Virus record (IMG/VR): IMGVR_UViG_3300031999_000009
Coordinates: 19,274-83,273 of that record
Source of the DNA: a virus
DNA: 64,000 nucleotides
Strand: one strand, 5' to 3'
Part shown: positions 26,696 to 33,697 of the stretch, piece after piece
How positions within the stretch are numbered: the first letter of the stretch is position 1
Layout of the letters: each line of letters opens with the position of its first letter
Made by a program: the position numbers and the translations under genes
The notes under the pieces: model-generated
Told to the model about the DNA's origin: nothing
Databases searched by the model: none
Seen by the model: the letters and a program-made list of their open reading frames with translations, nothing else

Positions 26696-27147
26696 AGCGA
26701 TTGATTCCTCTCCTGTTGGTGCTCAGCCTGGTCAGCGCGACTGCCTGCACGGCTGGGCGCGTCATCTCGGGCTCTGGCATCCCCGCTACGGTGAGCACTG
26801 AGGGCAAGCTGGCTATCCAGGCCCGCGCGGTGATTGCCGCGTCTGAGGGCGTCCTGGCGGCCACAGAAGCCGCCGTGAACGCGAAGCTGCTCACCCCCGC
26901 CCAGGGGCTTCCCGTCGCGCAGGCGACCCAGCAGGTCGGCAAAATGGGCGACCGGCTGGCCGTTGTGCTTCGCATCTACGAATCGGCGACTGGTGGTGCT
27001 CGCGCTCAGGCGGCCACTGAAGCCATCAAATTGTTGACCGACATGGCGGGGTCGATGACGTCCCTGCCCGATGCCGTCCGCGGCGTGGTCGCAGCGCCGC
27101 TCGCGTCCATGCTTGAGCTTGTGGCTGGCCTGAAGTCGGCCCTGTAG
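26692..27147 (+). CDS. Predicted lipoprotein, possible spanin component
   Basis: 151 residues from a GTG overlapping the previous stop. The N-terminus is a lipoprotein signal: KR, then LIPLLLVLSLVS, then A-T-A-C with Cys19 as the candidate lipidated residue. The mature part is Ala-rich and helical (AATEAIKLLTDMAGSM). Its lysis-cassette context suggests an outer-membrane spanin or cell-surface protein; the match to known spanins is not evident and the lipobox is only approximate. Confidence 0.6.
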   Translation: MKRLIPLLLVLSLVSATACTAGRVISGSGIPATVSTEGKLAIQARAVIAASEGVLAATEAAVNAKLLTPAQGLPVAQATQQVGKMGDRLAVVLRIYESATGGARAQAATEAIKLLTDMAGSMTSLPDAVRGVVAAPLASMLELVAGLKSAL

Positions 27148-27154
27148 GAGACAC

Positions 27155-27412
27155 ATGCCTGACATCGACGCAATTCTCGGCGCAGCGTCCGCAGCTTCGC
27201 CCCTCATAGGGATGGTGCCGATCGTCGGCCAAGCCCTGCCACTGGCGCTTCAGATCATCGGGCTCTACCGCAAGACGCGCGACGGCATCGAGGCGATGAA
27301 TCCTGGCACGTCCGGCATGATGACGGATGCCGAGCTCTTCGACGCACTCCAGAAGGATTCTCAAGCGCTCGAGGCGCACTCAGCCGCGCTGATCGCCAAG
27401 TGGTCTGCTTGA
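27155..27412 (+). CDS. Small hydrophobic protein of the lysis region
   Basis: 85 residues with one hydrophobic segment (residues 12-37, AASPLIGMVPIVGQALPLALQIIGLY) and an acidic, helical C-terminus (LFDALQKDSQALEAHSAALIAKW). Ribosome site GTAGGAGACAC. Possible second holin or holin regulator. No family recognised. Confidence 0.5.
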   Translation: MPDIDAILGAASAASPLIGMVPIVGQALPLALQIIGLYRKTRDGIEAMNPGTSGMMTDAELFDALQKDSQALEAHSAALIAKWSA

Positions 27413-27417
27413 TCCTG

Positions 27418-27423
27418 TAGAAT
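27418..27423 (+). promoter_or_regulatory. -10-like TAGAAT, leaderless spacing
   Basis: TAGAAT, then 6 bases, then ATG with no ribosome site. It sits inside a 6-bp inverted repeat (ATCCTG ... CAGGAT) that could be an operator. No convincing -35 is visible. This is one of the cleanest leaderless arrangements in the window. Confidence 0.45.
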
Positions 27424-27429
27424 CGCAGG

Positions 27430-27897
27430 ATGCGAAAAATCCTGCTTCTACTCTTGCTACTGCCAGGGACGGCGGTTGCTCAGACGTCGTCGCCGGCACT
27501 TCCGAACAGTGTGGACGTGATGATCATTCCCGCCGTCGGCGACCCGGTCACGATACCGCCGATCGCCACCAGGAACACCGTCATCGCGGCGGCCACGAAC
27601 TGCAACCTGGCCGCCTCGCCGCCAGGTGGTGCTGGCACACTGGTGAATCCTACAATCGCAGAGTTCGACGATCCCTTCACCACCGGGCGCGTGTGCCGAG
27701 TGCCGTTGCCGACTGGACTCCCGGTTGGCAATGGATATCGCGGCGTGGCGGTCATGATCGCCAACACGTGCGACGTGGGTGGTGTGCCGACGGCGAATTG
27801 CCGCAGCCCGAGGTCTGCGGTGGCCATTCCCCCTTTCAACGTGCAGCTGATCCTAACGGCCCCTGCGTCCCCGACCAATCTGGGAATCAGACCGTAA
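27430..27897 (+). CDS. Secreted protein, N-terminal part of a probable frameshift pair
   Basis: 155 residues with a clear Sec signal peptide: MRK, a run of seven leucines, then A-V-A-Q as the cleavage site. The mature part is beta-rich with several cysteines. At about codon 135 the message reads C CCT TTC, an exact -1 slippery heptamer. A slip there would continue into the frame of the next open region and make a protein of about 247 residues. The zero-frame product stops 20 codons later. Extracytoplasmic; function unknown. Confidence 0.6.
   Translation: MRKILLLLLLLPGTAVAQTSSPALPNSVDVMIIPAVGDPVTIPPIATRNTVIAAATNCNLAASPPGGAGTLVNPTIAEFDDPFTTGRVCRVPLPTGLPVGNGYRGVAVMIANTCDVGGVPTANCRSPRSAVAIPPFNVQLILTAPASPTNLGIRP
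27831..27837 (+). other. Candidate -1 ribosomal frameshift site CCCTTTC
   Basis: The heptamer fits X-XXY-YYZ in the frame of the secreted protein: P-site CCT re-pairs with CCC, A-site TTC with TTT. The -1 frame is open from before the site through the downstream open region, whose own start codon is weak. A sequencing indel would look the same. Confidence 0.45.
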
Positions 27898-27899
27898 AG

Positions 27900-28172
27900 T
27901 TGGTCGTCGGTGACTGGACGCGCGTCGCGGCGCCGGGCAACAATGGCCGCGTCACCTACAGTCTTCTGACGAGCACGAGCGCCGTGATTGAGTTGATCGT
28001 GAAGCTCGACGGCGTTCAACAGGATCGGTTGACAGGCTCTGACCTGCGGAAAGTGGCCGGCTCATACTTCCAGCTTCCGCTCCGTCGTGGAAGCTACGCG
28101 CTCACCGTGGAAGCCAAGGATGGCATCTGCACGGACGGCTCGACTCGACCGATGACGGTGGTCGTGCAGTGA
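27900..28172 (+). CDS. Downstream half of the frameshift pair
   Basis: 90 residues if started at TTG 27900, the first usable start near the end of the upstream gene. No clear ribosome site. Beta-rich with W-T-R-V-A, VIELIVKLDGVQQD, YALTVEAKDGICTDGS, resembling a fibronectin- or Ig-like fold. The frame stays open upstream past the CCCTTTC site, so fusion to the secreted N-terminal part is more likely than independent translation. Confidence 0.5.
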   Translation: MVVGDWTRVAAPGNNGRVTYSLLTSTSAVIELIVKLDGVQQDRLTGSDLRKVAGSYFQLPLRRGSYALTVEAKDGICTDGSTRPMTVVVQ

Positions 28173-28309
28173 TCTCGTTCGCCGCTGGTATGCTGGTGGT
28201 TGCGCTCGCGTTCTTCGTGTGGGATCGTAGATTCCGTCACCGGCGCTCGTCTGGCCCGCACGAGACGCTGATTATTCACATCGGGCCAGTTTCAGAACAG
28301 GAGCGTTAG
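28169..28309 (+). CDS. Small single-pass membrane protein
   Basis: 46 residues from a GTG overlapping the previous stop. Residues 2-18 form a transmembrane helix (ISFAAGMLVVALAFFVW), followed by a basic segment (DRRFRHRRSS) and an acidic end. Layout suits a small inner-membrane protein of the lysis/surface cassette. No family recognised. Confidence 0.5.
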   Translation: MISFAAGMLVVALAFFVWDRRFRHRRSSGPHETLIIHIGPVSEQER

Positions 28310-28624
28310 ATGTTGATTCTCACAGACACGCAGAAGTGCTCGCTTGCGGTCGAGCCGCGCAACTCCAAGGGCAATCTCGCCCCCGTTGACGGTGTTCCGC
28401 AGTGGTCGTCGTCGAACCCCGCCGTGGCTGACGTGCAGCCGTCGGCGGACGGCCTCACCGCCGTGGTGGTGGCTGGCGCGACGGGCAGCACGCAGATCAG
28501 CGCGACGGTGGATGCGGACCTGGGCACCGGCGTGCGCAGCATCAACGCTGTGCTCGATGTCACGGTTGCGGCGAGCGAAGCCGTGACGCTCGGCATCTCG
28601 GCTGGCGTTCCCGAGGCTCAGTAA
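28310..28624 (+). CDS. Ig-like (BIG2-type) domain protein
   Basis: 104 residues with a good ribosome site (AGGAGCGTT). The core W-S-S-S-N-P-A-V-A-D-V followed by T-A-V-V-V-A-G-A-T-G-S-T-Q-I-S-A is the classic bacterial Ig-like group 2 pattern, often used by phages for weak surface binding on capsids or tails. It lacks a signal peptide. Likely a virion decoration or adhesion domain rather than an enzyme. Confidence 0.7.
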   Translation: MLILTDTQKCSLAVEPRNSKGNLAPVDGVPQWSSSNPAVADVQPSADGLTAVVVAGATGSTQISATVDADLGTGVRSINAVLDVTVAASEAVTLGISAGVPEAQ

Positions 28625-28667
28625 GACGGCATCGGGAGAGGCTGCATCCGGCAGAAGGGGGCCAAGC

Positions 28668-28689
28668 GGCCCGCTGGGACTGCCGGGCC
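28668..28689 (+). terminator. Hairpin downstream of the Ig-like gene
   Basis: GGCCCG pairs with CGGGCC around a 10-base loop, 44 bases after the stop. No U-tract follows, so termination is uncertain, but this is where the late/lysis transcript would be expected to end before the early region. Confidence 0.4.
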
Positions 28690-28746
28690 CCATGCAGTCT
28701 CTCTCGTGCTAAGCTGGCGACTTTGGTGACGGAGGAGGAAACGACG

Positions 28747-28977
28747 ATGGAAGATACGCTTCAAGGATTGTCCTATCTGCCGGATGTGTCCGGTCGCCGC
28801 TTTGGCACGGTCGACTTCGGCTATGACCGCATCAACAAACTCCGCGAGGAATACACCGCGCTCCTGGCGCTGGCGTCGTTGGTGTTGGGCGCACCGCCCG
28901 AGTCGTTGACGGCCGTCCAGATCGCCAACTGCATCGGACTCCTGCAGTCCGGCGCCCTTGTGATTTCCCGCCCGTAA
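28747..28977 (+). CDS. Small helical hypothetical protein
   Basis: 76 residues. Start chosen at the ATG behind GGAGGAGGAAACGACG; a GTG 24 bases upstream is possible. Has LREEYTALLALASLVLGA and a leucine-rich IANCIGLLQSGALVI end, suggesting a small helical adaptor. It stands between the late region and the first repeated promoter. No family recognised. Confidence 0.55.
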   Translation: MEDTLQGLSYLPDVSGRRFGTVDFGYDRINKLREEYTALLALASLVLGAPPESLTAVQIANCIGLLQSGALVISRP

Positions 28978-29004
28978 AAGAATTCCAGAATTCTTCCGTG
29001 CGCC

Positions 29005-29033
29005 TTGACTTCTGCCAGGATTGATAGTATCAT
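29005..29033 (+). promoter_or_regulatory. Early promoter-operator, copy a
   Basis: TTGACT, exactly 17 bp, TATCAT; a palindrome TGATAGTATCA covers the -10. An AT-rich AAAGAATTCCAGAATTC tract lies just upstream like an UP element. The leader carries GTCC-AATGAC-GGAC, a hairpin directly before the CTAGGAGG ribosome site of the next gene. Confidence 0.85.
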
Positions 29034-29080
29034 CGTCCTAGATGAAGCACGTCCAATGACGGACGGCTAGGAGGTGCCAC

Positions 29081-29239
29081 ATGGGAAAGCGCAGCGAGGT
29101 TTGCGCCTGCGGCGTGAAGGTCAAGGTTCATGCGCGTCGCAGCCGCCGGAATCAGCTCCCCGGCGTGAAGACCGATCGGTTCGGCGTTCCCCGTCCTGGT
29201 GCTGGTCGCCGCGTGAAGAAGGAGGTCGCTCGTGGCTGA
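29081..29239 (+). CDS. Small basic cysteine protein
   Basis: 52 residues, very basic (ARRSRRNQ, GRRVKKEVARG) with one C-A-C pair near the N-terminus. First gene behind promoter copy a, ribosome site CTAGGAGGTGCC. It could bind nucleic acid or host RNA polymerase as an early takeover factor; this is only inference from charge and position. Confidence 0.55.
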   Translation: MGKRSEVCACGVKVKVHARRSRRNQLPGVKTDRFGVPRPGAGRRVKKEVARG

Positions 29240-29492
29240 CGACATGTCGGCGCGGCTCCTGGCCGCCGTTCACAAGCTGGAGGAGATCGCCCAGTCTCCG
29301 TCAGACCCGTTTCTTGACGCCGCCTTCAGGGAAGAGGCGACGCGCGTCCTGGCTCCGTTCTTCCATGTCGAACTCGATGCCGCCACTGGCGAGTGGGGCA
29401 CGCGGATGGACGTCGAATTCCAGAAAGCCTATGAACAGCAGGTTATCTACCCGGAATTGCTCAAGACCTTCTCGTCGAAGGTGAAGCATTGA
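29232..29492 (+). CDS. Small acidic helical protein
   Basis: 86 residues from a GTG overlapping the previous gene by 8 bases. Helical, with LLAAVHKLEEIAQ and an aromatic middle (FFHVELDAATGEWG). No motif recognised. Translationally coupled to its neighbours on both sides. Confidence 0.55.
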   Translation: MADDMSARLLAAVHKLEEIAQSPSDPFLDAAFREEATRVLAPFFHVELDAATGEWGTRMDVEFQKAYEQQVIYPELLKTFSSKVKH

Positions 29493-29839
29493 GAGTCGGG
29501 TTCACGGGCACACGCGCGGGCATGTCGTCGAAGCAACTCGATGCGTTCGCCGCCGTCTTGAAAACCTATGCGATTGACGAATTCCACCACGGAGGCGCGC
29601 GTGGCGCTGACACCGAGGCGGATGCGGCCGTGAAGCTGATCGCCCCGCTTGCCGCTGTTCACGTGCTCAGGCCCAAGGGCCGCGGCGACGAGTTGGCTCG
29701 GAATCGCGTAATCGTGTCGCGCGTCGATGTGCTGATCGCGGCGCCACTTCAGGACGAGGAAATCACGCGAAGTGGCACGTGGGCCACGATTCGCTACGCA
29801 CGGGCGGCTGGAAAGCCCGTGATTCAGTTGCCGCGATGA
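29489..29839 (+). CDS. SLOG / Rossmann-type nucleotide-binding protein
   Basis: 116 residues from a TTG overlapping the previous stop. It reads as a compact Rossmann fold of the SLOG type: V-G-F-T-G-T-R near residue 3, H-H-G-G-A-R-G-A-D near residue 33, V-H-V-L-R-P-K-G-R, a R-N-x-V-I-V-x-R helix start, then L-I-A-A-P and R-S-G-T-W-A-T-x-R-Y-A-R. Related proteins bind nucleotides or DNA (DprA, YpsA) and some sense nucleotide signals in defence. Its role in this phage is unknown. Confidence 0.75.
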   Translation: MRVGFTGTRAGMSSKQLDAFAAVLKTYAIDEFHHGGARGADTEADAAVKLIAPLAAVHVLRPKGRGDELARNRVIVSRVDVLIAAPLQDEEITRSGTWATIRYARAAGKPVIQLPR

Positions 29840-30279
29840 CGATTCTGCCGACACATACGTGCTTCGACGACGCTATGGAGGTCGTCAACTTGCTGCTGAA
29901 GGAGGGCGACGCCGGTCGTATCGACAAGGCCAGGCTGGTGCATGGGATCTGCCTCGCGCCAGACGGCCCACTGGCCGGCACGCCGTTCGCGCACGCTTGG
30001 GTAGAAGACGGCACCGCGTGTATCCAAGCCGGCATGCTGAACGGCGAAAAGGTGTTCTTCGGCGTTGAGCGGGAAGAGTATTTGCGCTCCATGCGCGTGC
30101 AGGCGAGCACGTCGTATACGCTCTTGGAGGCGTGCGTGCAGAACCTCGCGAGTTTCCACTTTGGGCCGTGGGAACCTGCATATCTGGCCATCATTCGTCC
30201 AGGCGATCGGACGATTTTCTCGGAGGACGACCATGGGCGCGACGGCGGGAGCGAACAAGGACCGGAAGCTGCTTCTTGA
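29836..30279 (+). CDS. Hypothetical protein
   Basis: 147 residues; the ATG overlaps the previous stop (ATGA). The centre reads ARLVHGICLAPDGPLAGTPFAHAWVEDG, with a H-A-W-V-E pair reminiscent of a small papain-like or NlpC-like fold, but no full catalytic set can be assigned. The last 60 bases overlap the next gene in another frame. Confidence 0.55.
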   Translation: MTILPTHTCFDDAMEVVNLLLKEGDAGRIDKARLVHGICLAPDGPLAGTPFAHAWVEDGTACIQAGMLNGEKVFFGVEREEYLRSMRVQASTSYTLLEACVQNLASFHFGPWEPAYLAIIRPGDRTIFSEDDHGRDGGSEQGPEAAS

Positions 30280-30382
30280 GAAGCGGCGCCTGATTCGGTG
30301 CGGCCACTGCCGTTACCATCGGGTCGAGAACCAGGGTCGACAGGCCAGGCCGGATCGCTACAAGGACCGGAGGCGCACGTGA
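30233..30382 (+). CDS. Small zinc-knuckle-like basic protein
   Basis: 49 residues nested at the end of the previous gene, with its own strong ribosome site (GGAGGACGACC). Highly basic; a C-G-H-C pair with a nearby H-R suggests a metal-binding knuckle of a type common in short phage proteins. Coupled to the next gene by GTGA. Confidence 0.55.
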   Translation: MGATAGANKDRKLLLEKRRLIRCGHCRYHRVENQGRQARPDRYKDRRRT

Positions 30383-30516
30383 GGTTGCGCTACTGCACGA
30401 ACTGCGGCGCAGACACGCGGTGGCCTCGGTGGTGCGGTGACTGTTGGCGCATGGTGTGGAAAACCGTGCTGGTGCAACTGGTGGCCGCAGCGGTCACGTG
30501 GTTGGTTGGTCGCTGA
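30379..30516 (+). CDS. Zinc-ribbon plus membrane helix micro-protein
   Basis: 45 residues from GTG overlapping the previous stop. Two cysteine pairs (C-T-N-C and C-G-D-C) form a candidate zinc ribbon in residues 6-22, followed by one hydrophobic helix (VLVQLVAAAVTWLVG). Possibly a membrane-tethered regulator. Confidence 0.55.
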   Translation: MRLRYCTNCGADTRWPRWCGDCWRMVWKTVLVQLVAAAVTWLVGR

Positions 30517-30553
30517 TTCTGAATAATTATTCACGAATTCGCGTCTGCTGCCG

Positions 30554-30582
30554 TTGACTTCCGGCAGCGTTGATAGTATCAT
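30554..30582 (+). promoter_or_regulatory. Early promoter-operator, copy b
   Basis: TTGACT, 17 bp, TATCAT with TGATAGTATCA over the -10. A 12-bp A/T palindrome, GAATAATTATTC (30521-30532), and a GAATTC lie just upstream, as at the other copies. Confidence 0.85.
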
Positions 30583-30603
30583 TTGGTGGTAGAGGAGACA
30601 CAC

Positions 30604-30819
30604 ATGAAGCGACGTTCGATTGTGGAATTCGAGAAGACCCTGCTCGCATCTATCGTGGAAGAGAAGGCCACTCTCGCGGCGATGAACGACAATGCTGCGG
30701 TGGCGCAGCGAGCGATTTCTGATCAGTCTGTGCGCGTAGCCACTCTCGAAGGCGTGGCGTTGCAGCTGTCGAAGACGGAACCCACGGAAGAGGCCGCCGA
30801 GATCGCGCAGACCGAGTAA
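30604..30819 (+). CDS. Small coiled-coil protein
   Basis: 71 residues, helical and charged throughout (EFEKTLLASIVEEKATLAAMND...), predicted coiled coil, acidic end. Ribosome site AGAGGAGACACAC, first gene behind promoter copy b and directly before the AAA+ ATPase. May be a partner or substrate adaptor of that ATPase; inferred from adjacency. Confidence 0.6.
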   Translation: MKRRSIVEFEKTLLASIVEEKATLAAMNDNAAVAQRAISDQSVRVATLEGVALQLSKTEPTEEAAEIAQTE

Positions 30820-30874
30820 GGTTCGTTCACCCGGCGGCTGATTGACGGCCGCCAAGACAGAGGAGATGACGACG

Positions 30875-32452
30875 ATGGCGAAGAAGATCCCTCCCGTGCC
30901 TGACGACGTGACCGTCATTGCACCCGTGCCCACCGAGAAGCCGACCGCGGCTGAGAGCGCGCTTCTCCAGGCGTTCAAGGCTGCGCGCCGCGTCTCGACG
31001 CCGATCGTGGCGATCGAGACTCCTGACGCGGCGGCCACAATCGCCATGATTCGGAAGGTGCTGAACGACAAGGCACCGACGCTCTCGTGGGATTGTGCGC
31101 GCGGCCTGAAGGGCCTCAACGATCTCGGCAAGCAGGCGATGGCCAACCTCGGTATCGACCCGCAGCTCACCGTGAACGCCACGGAGACGTTGCTGGCGTG
31201 CGAGAACCTGCCCGAATTGTCGGTGGTGTTCATGCACAACTTCCACCGTCAGGTGAACGAGGCGTCAGTTATCCAGGCGCTCTGGAACCTGCGCGACGTG
31301 TTCAAGGTCAACAAGCGGATGATCGTGCCGTTGGGCTCGAGCTTCCAGATGCCGCCGGAACTGGCCGGCGACGTCATCACCCTCGACGAACCGCTTCCGA
31401 CCCGCGAGGAGCTGTCGGCGACGCTCGACCAGCAGCACAAGAACGCGGAGCTGCCGTTGCCGTCCGAGGAAGTCAGGGAAGCAGCGTTGGACGCCCTTGT
31501 GGGGTTGTCGAGCTTCACGGCGGAGCAGGTGGCGGCGATGTCGCTCACGAAGCAGGGCGTCAACGTCGCAAAGCTGTGGGAGCGCAAGGTCAAGGCCATC
31601 CAGAACACCGACGGCCTGCGCGTGTGGCAGGGACGCCCCGGCGACACGACGATGGACGAGCTGCGCGGCATCGACAACGTGGTCGAGTTCATGCGGAAGT
31701 TGGTGCACGCCGACGCGTTCGGCGCCATCGTCTTCATCGACGAGATGGACAAGGCGTTCGCGGGTGGCATGTCCGAGCACACCGGTGACTCGGGCGTCAG
31801 CAAGGATCAGGTCGGCACGGTGCTGAGCTACATCGAGGACACGGGCTCACTCGGCGTGTTGCTGGCCGGCGTGGCTGGCACGGGCAAGACCCAGCTGGCG
31901 AAGGCCACTGGCGTGGAAGCGGGCAAGCCGGTCATCGTGTTCGACCTCGGCGGGATGAAGGGCGGCACGGTTGGCCAGTCGGAGCGCACGATTCGCGCCG
32001 CGCTCAAGGTGGTGACGGCCACGGCGGAGGGCCGCGTGCTGTTCATCGGAACGGCGAACCGGACCACGCTGTTCACGCCAGAGCTCAACCGACGGTTCCC
32101 CGACCAGTTCTTCTACGACACGCCAGACGACGCCGGTCGCTCGGCAATCTGGCCTGTCTACGCGGCGAAGAACGGACTGACGGCCTCGCAGGCGCACGTG
32201 CCGCAGGGCTTCGACGCTGGGTGGACTGGCGCGGAAATCAAGCGCGCCTGTGAGCGGGCGGCCTTGTTCGGCTGCACGGTGGTCGAGGCGGCGCGGTTCA
32301 TCATCCCGTCCAGCGTGAGCGGCAAGCGCCAGATCGAGGCGCTCCGGCACGAAGCGGCTGGTCGGTTCCTGTCCGCCAGCTACGACGGGTTCTACCAGGT
32401 GCCGCAGGCGCCACAGGTGCCCGTCCAGCAGCGGTCGATTGAGGTGCAGTGA
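30875..32452 (+). CDS. AAA+ ATPase, Ycf46-like, with permuted motif order
   Basis: 525 residues. Ycf46-type motifs are present but in unusual order. The Walker B / D-x-D-K-A-F region (FIDEMDKAF, Asp289-Glu290) and the following G-D-S-G box come before the P-loop (GVAGTGKT, residues 332-339). Next come the D-L-G-G-M-K-G-G-T-V-G-Q-S-E-R segment and then G-T-A-N-R (about 393) with N-R-R-F. In ordinary Ycf46 proteins the Walker B and G-D-S-G parts lie between the S-E-R and T-A-N segments. The N-terminal 270 residues resemble the degenerate first domain of Ycf46. Start chosen behind GAGGAGATGACGACG. Partners DUF1257 and DUF2997 are encoded 18 kb downstream. Confidence 0.8.
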   Translation: MAKKIPPVPDDVTVIAPVPTEKPTAAESALLQAFKAARRVSTPIVAIETPDAAATIAMIRKVLNDKAPTLSWDCARGLKGLNDLGKQAMANLGIDPQLTVNATETLLACENLPELSVVFMHNFHRQVNEASVIQALWNLRDVFKVNKRMIVPLGSSFQMPPELAGDVITLDEPLPTREELSATLDQQHKNAELPLPSEEVREAALDALVGLSSFTAEQVAAMSLTKQGVNVAKLWERKVKAIQNTDGLRVWQGRPGDTTMDELRGIDNVVEFMRKLVHADAFGAIVFIDEMDKAFAGGMSEHTGDSGVSKDQVGTVLSYIEDTGSLGVLLAGVAGTGKTQLAKATGVEAGKPVIVFDLGGMKGGTVGQSERTIRAALKVVTATAEGRVLFIGTANRTTLFTPELNRRFPDQFFYDTPDDAGRSAIWPVYAAKNGLTASQAHVPQGFDAGWTGAEIKRACERAALFGCTVVEAARFIIPSSVSGKRQIEALRHEAAGRFLSASYDGFYQVPQAPQVPVQQRSIEVQ

Positions 32453-32868
32453 TGGCAGCCGCACAAGCCGGTTGGACCGACTACGCCATCCTGCAGGCGT
32501 CCTCTGGCAACGGGAAGCAGTGGAAGGTGCAGGTCAACGTCGAGGGCTTGTTCCGGTGCAACTGCCCGTCGTTCATCTTCAGCAAGATGTCGCCCAAGAC
32601 GTGCAAGCACTGCAAGCGCTGTGAGGAGCAGCGGCTGACGGAAACGAAGGTCAAGCCGGTGGCTCGTCCGGCAATCGCGCCCTACTGGGACGAGGCGATG
32701 GGCTTCCTCGATAAGATGCTGACGCAGGCCAGCGCGTCCGTGACGGCCGCACAGAAGAAGGTCATGTGCGACGTCCTGGCGACCAAGCTGGCGCTGTTCA
32801 GGCCCATGGCGGCAGCGGTGGAAGTCACCGAGGTCGTGGGCATCCGGCGGATCACGTTCGACGACTGA
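32452..32868 (+). CDS. SWIM-type zinc-finger protein
   Basis: 138 residues, starting on the stop of the ATPase gene (TGATG). Residues 30-60 contain C-x-C-x(12)-C-x-H (F-R-C-N-C-P-S-F ... T-C-K-H), the SWIM zinc-finger pattern, with two more cysteines just after. The rest is helical. It sits between the ATPase and SSB genes and may bind DNA or protein. Three more SWIM modules occur 2-3 kb downstream. Confidence 0.7.
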   Translation: MAAAQAGWTDYAILQASSGNGKQWKVQVNVEGLFRCNCPSFIFSKMSPKTCKHCKRCEEQRLTETKVKPVARPAIAPYWDEAMGFLDKMLTQASASVTAAQKKVMCDVLATKLALFRPMAAAVEVTEVVGIRRITFDD

Positions 32869-32913
32869 TCGTAAATCACCCGGCATGCGCCGGGTTCACC
32901 AAGGAGCAGGCAG

Positions 32914-33321
32914 ATGGCGAGTCTCAACAAGGTTCAATTGATTGGCAATCTCGGGCGCGACGCAGAGCTGAAGTATCTCGCGTCCGGGGCAGCGGTGGCG
33001 ACCATCAACATGGCGACCACGGAATACTGGAACGACAAGGCTGGCCAGAAGCAGGAGAAGACCGAGTGGCACCGGGTCGTCATTTGGGGCAAGACCGCGG
33101 AGGGCCTGGCCGAGTATCTCGTGAAGGGCAAGCAGATCTACGTCGAGGGCCGGCTGCAGACCCGGCAGTGGGACGACAAGGACGGCAACAAGCGCTACAC
33201 GACCGAGATCCGTGGCGATCGGGTCATCCTGCTCGGTGGTGGCAAGGGCGGCGCGGCGCACCCGGCGGCTTCCGGTGAGGAGCCAACCGGCCAGATGCCG
33301 GACGACGACATCCCGTTCTAG
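32914..33321 (+). CDS. ssb: Single-stranded DNA-binding protein
   Basis: 135 residues: a full OB-fold with [11 protein letters not shown] at the start, V-A-T-I-N-M-A-T near residue 30, H-R-V-V-I-W-G-K-x-A and V-E-G-R-L-Q-T-R, then a Gly-rich linker and the acidic tip D-D-D-I-P-F that recruits repair and replication proteins. Binds single-stranded DNA during replication and recombination. Ribosome site AAGGAGCAG. One of the surest calls in the window. Confidence 0.97.
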   Translation: MASLNKVQLIGNLGRDAELKYLASGAAVATINMATTEYWNDKAGQKQEKTEWHRVVIWGKTAEGLAEYLVKGKQIYVEGRLQTRQWDDKDGNKRYTTEIRGDRVILLGGGKGGAAHPAASGEEPTGQMPDDDIPF

Positions 33322-33325
33322 GTCG

Positions 33326-33341
33326 ATACCGCCGGCGGTAT
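33326..33341. repeat. Perfect 16-bp palindrome ATACCGCCGGCGGTAT, copy 2
   Basis: Lies four bases after the ssb stop. Its centre is 21 bp from the centre of the parS-like palindrome that follows, two DNA turns, so two dimers could sit on the same face. Confidence 0.85.
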
Positions 33342-33347
33342 GAACAC

Positions 33348-33361
33348 GTTCCACGTGGAAC
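33348..33361. promoter_or_regulatory. parS-like palindrome GTTCCACGTGGAAC
   Basis: Perfect 14-bp palindrome closely matching the core of bacterial parS. With one flanking base on each side it reads CGTTCCACGTGGAACA, differing at the outermost base. It lies between the 16-bp palindrome and the next gene. Confidence 0.65.
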
Positions 33362-33376
33362 ACTCTGGGAGACGAC

Positions 33377-33697
33377 ATGCTGCACTACAAGCTCGACACT
33401 GACGGACAGCCTGTCGCCTGCGATCTCTTGGAGTGGGCCACGTGGTTCGAGGGCGCCGGCGCCTCACGTATCGTCGCCCAGGACATGGTCGGTGACGTGC
33501 AGGTGAGCACGGTCTTCCTCGCGCTGGACCACGACTGGTCTGGCGCGGGGCCTCCCGTGCTCTGGGAGACGATGATCTTCGGCGGACGACACTCGGACTA
33601 CCAGCGCCGCTACTCGTCGCGTGAGGCGGCCGTGGCGGGCCATGTTGAGGCGCTGGCGCTGGCGTCTGTGACACGGAACATCGAGTTGGAGGACTGA
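33377..33697 (+). CDS. Hypothetical early protein
   Basis: 106 residues behind GGGAGACGAC. Contains TVFLALDHDWSGAGPPVLWETMIFGG and RYSSREAAVAGHVEA, a phrase pattern I associate with small phage proteins of unknown function. First gene after the double operator site, so probably under its control. Confidence 0.65.
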   Translation: MLHYKLDTDGQPVACDLLEWATWFEGAGASRIVAQDMVGDVQVSTVFLALDHDWSGAGPPVLWETMIFGGRHSDYQRRYSSREAAVAGHVEALALASVTRNIELED

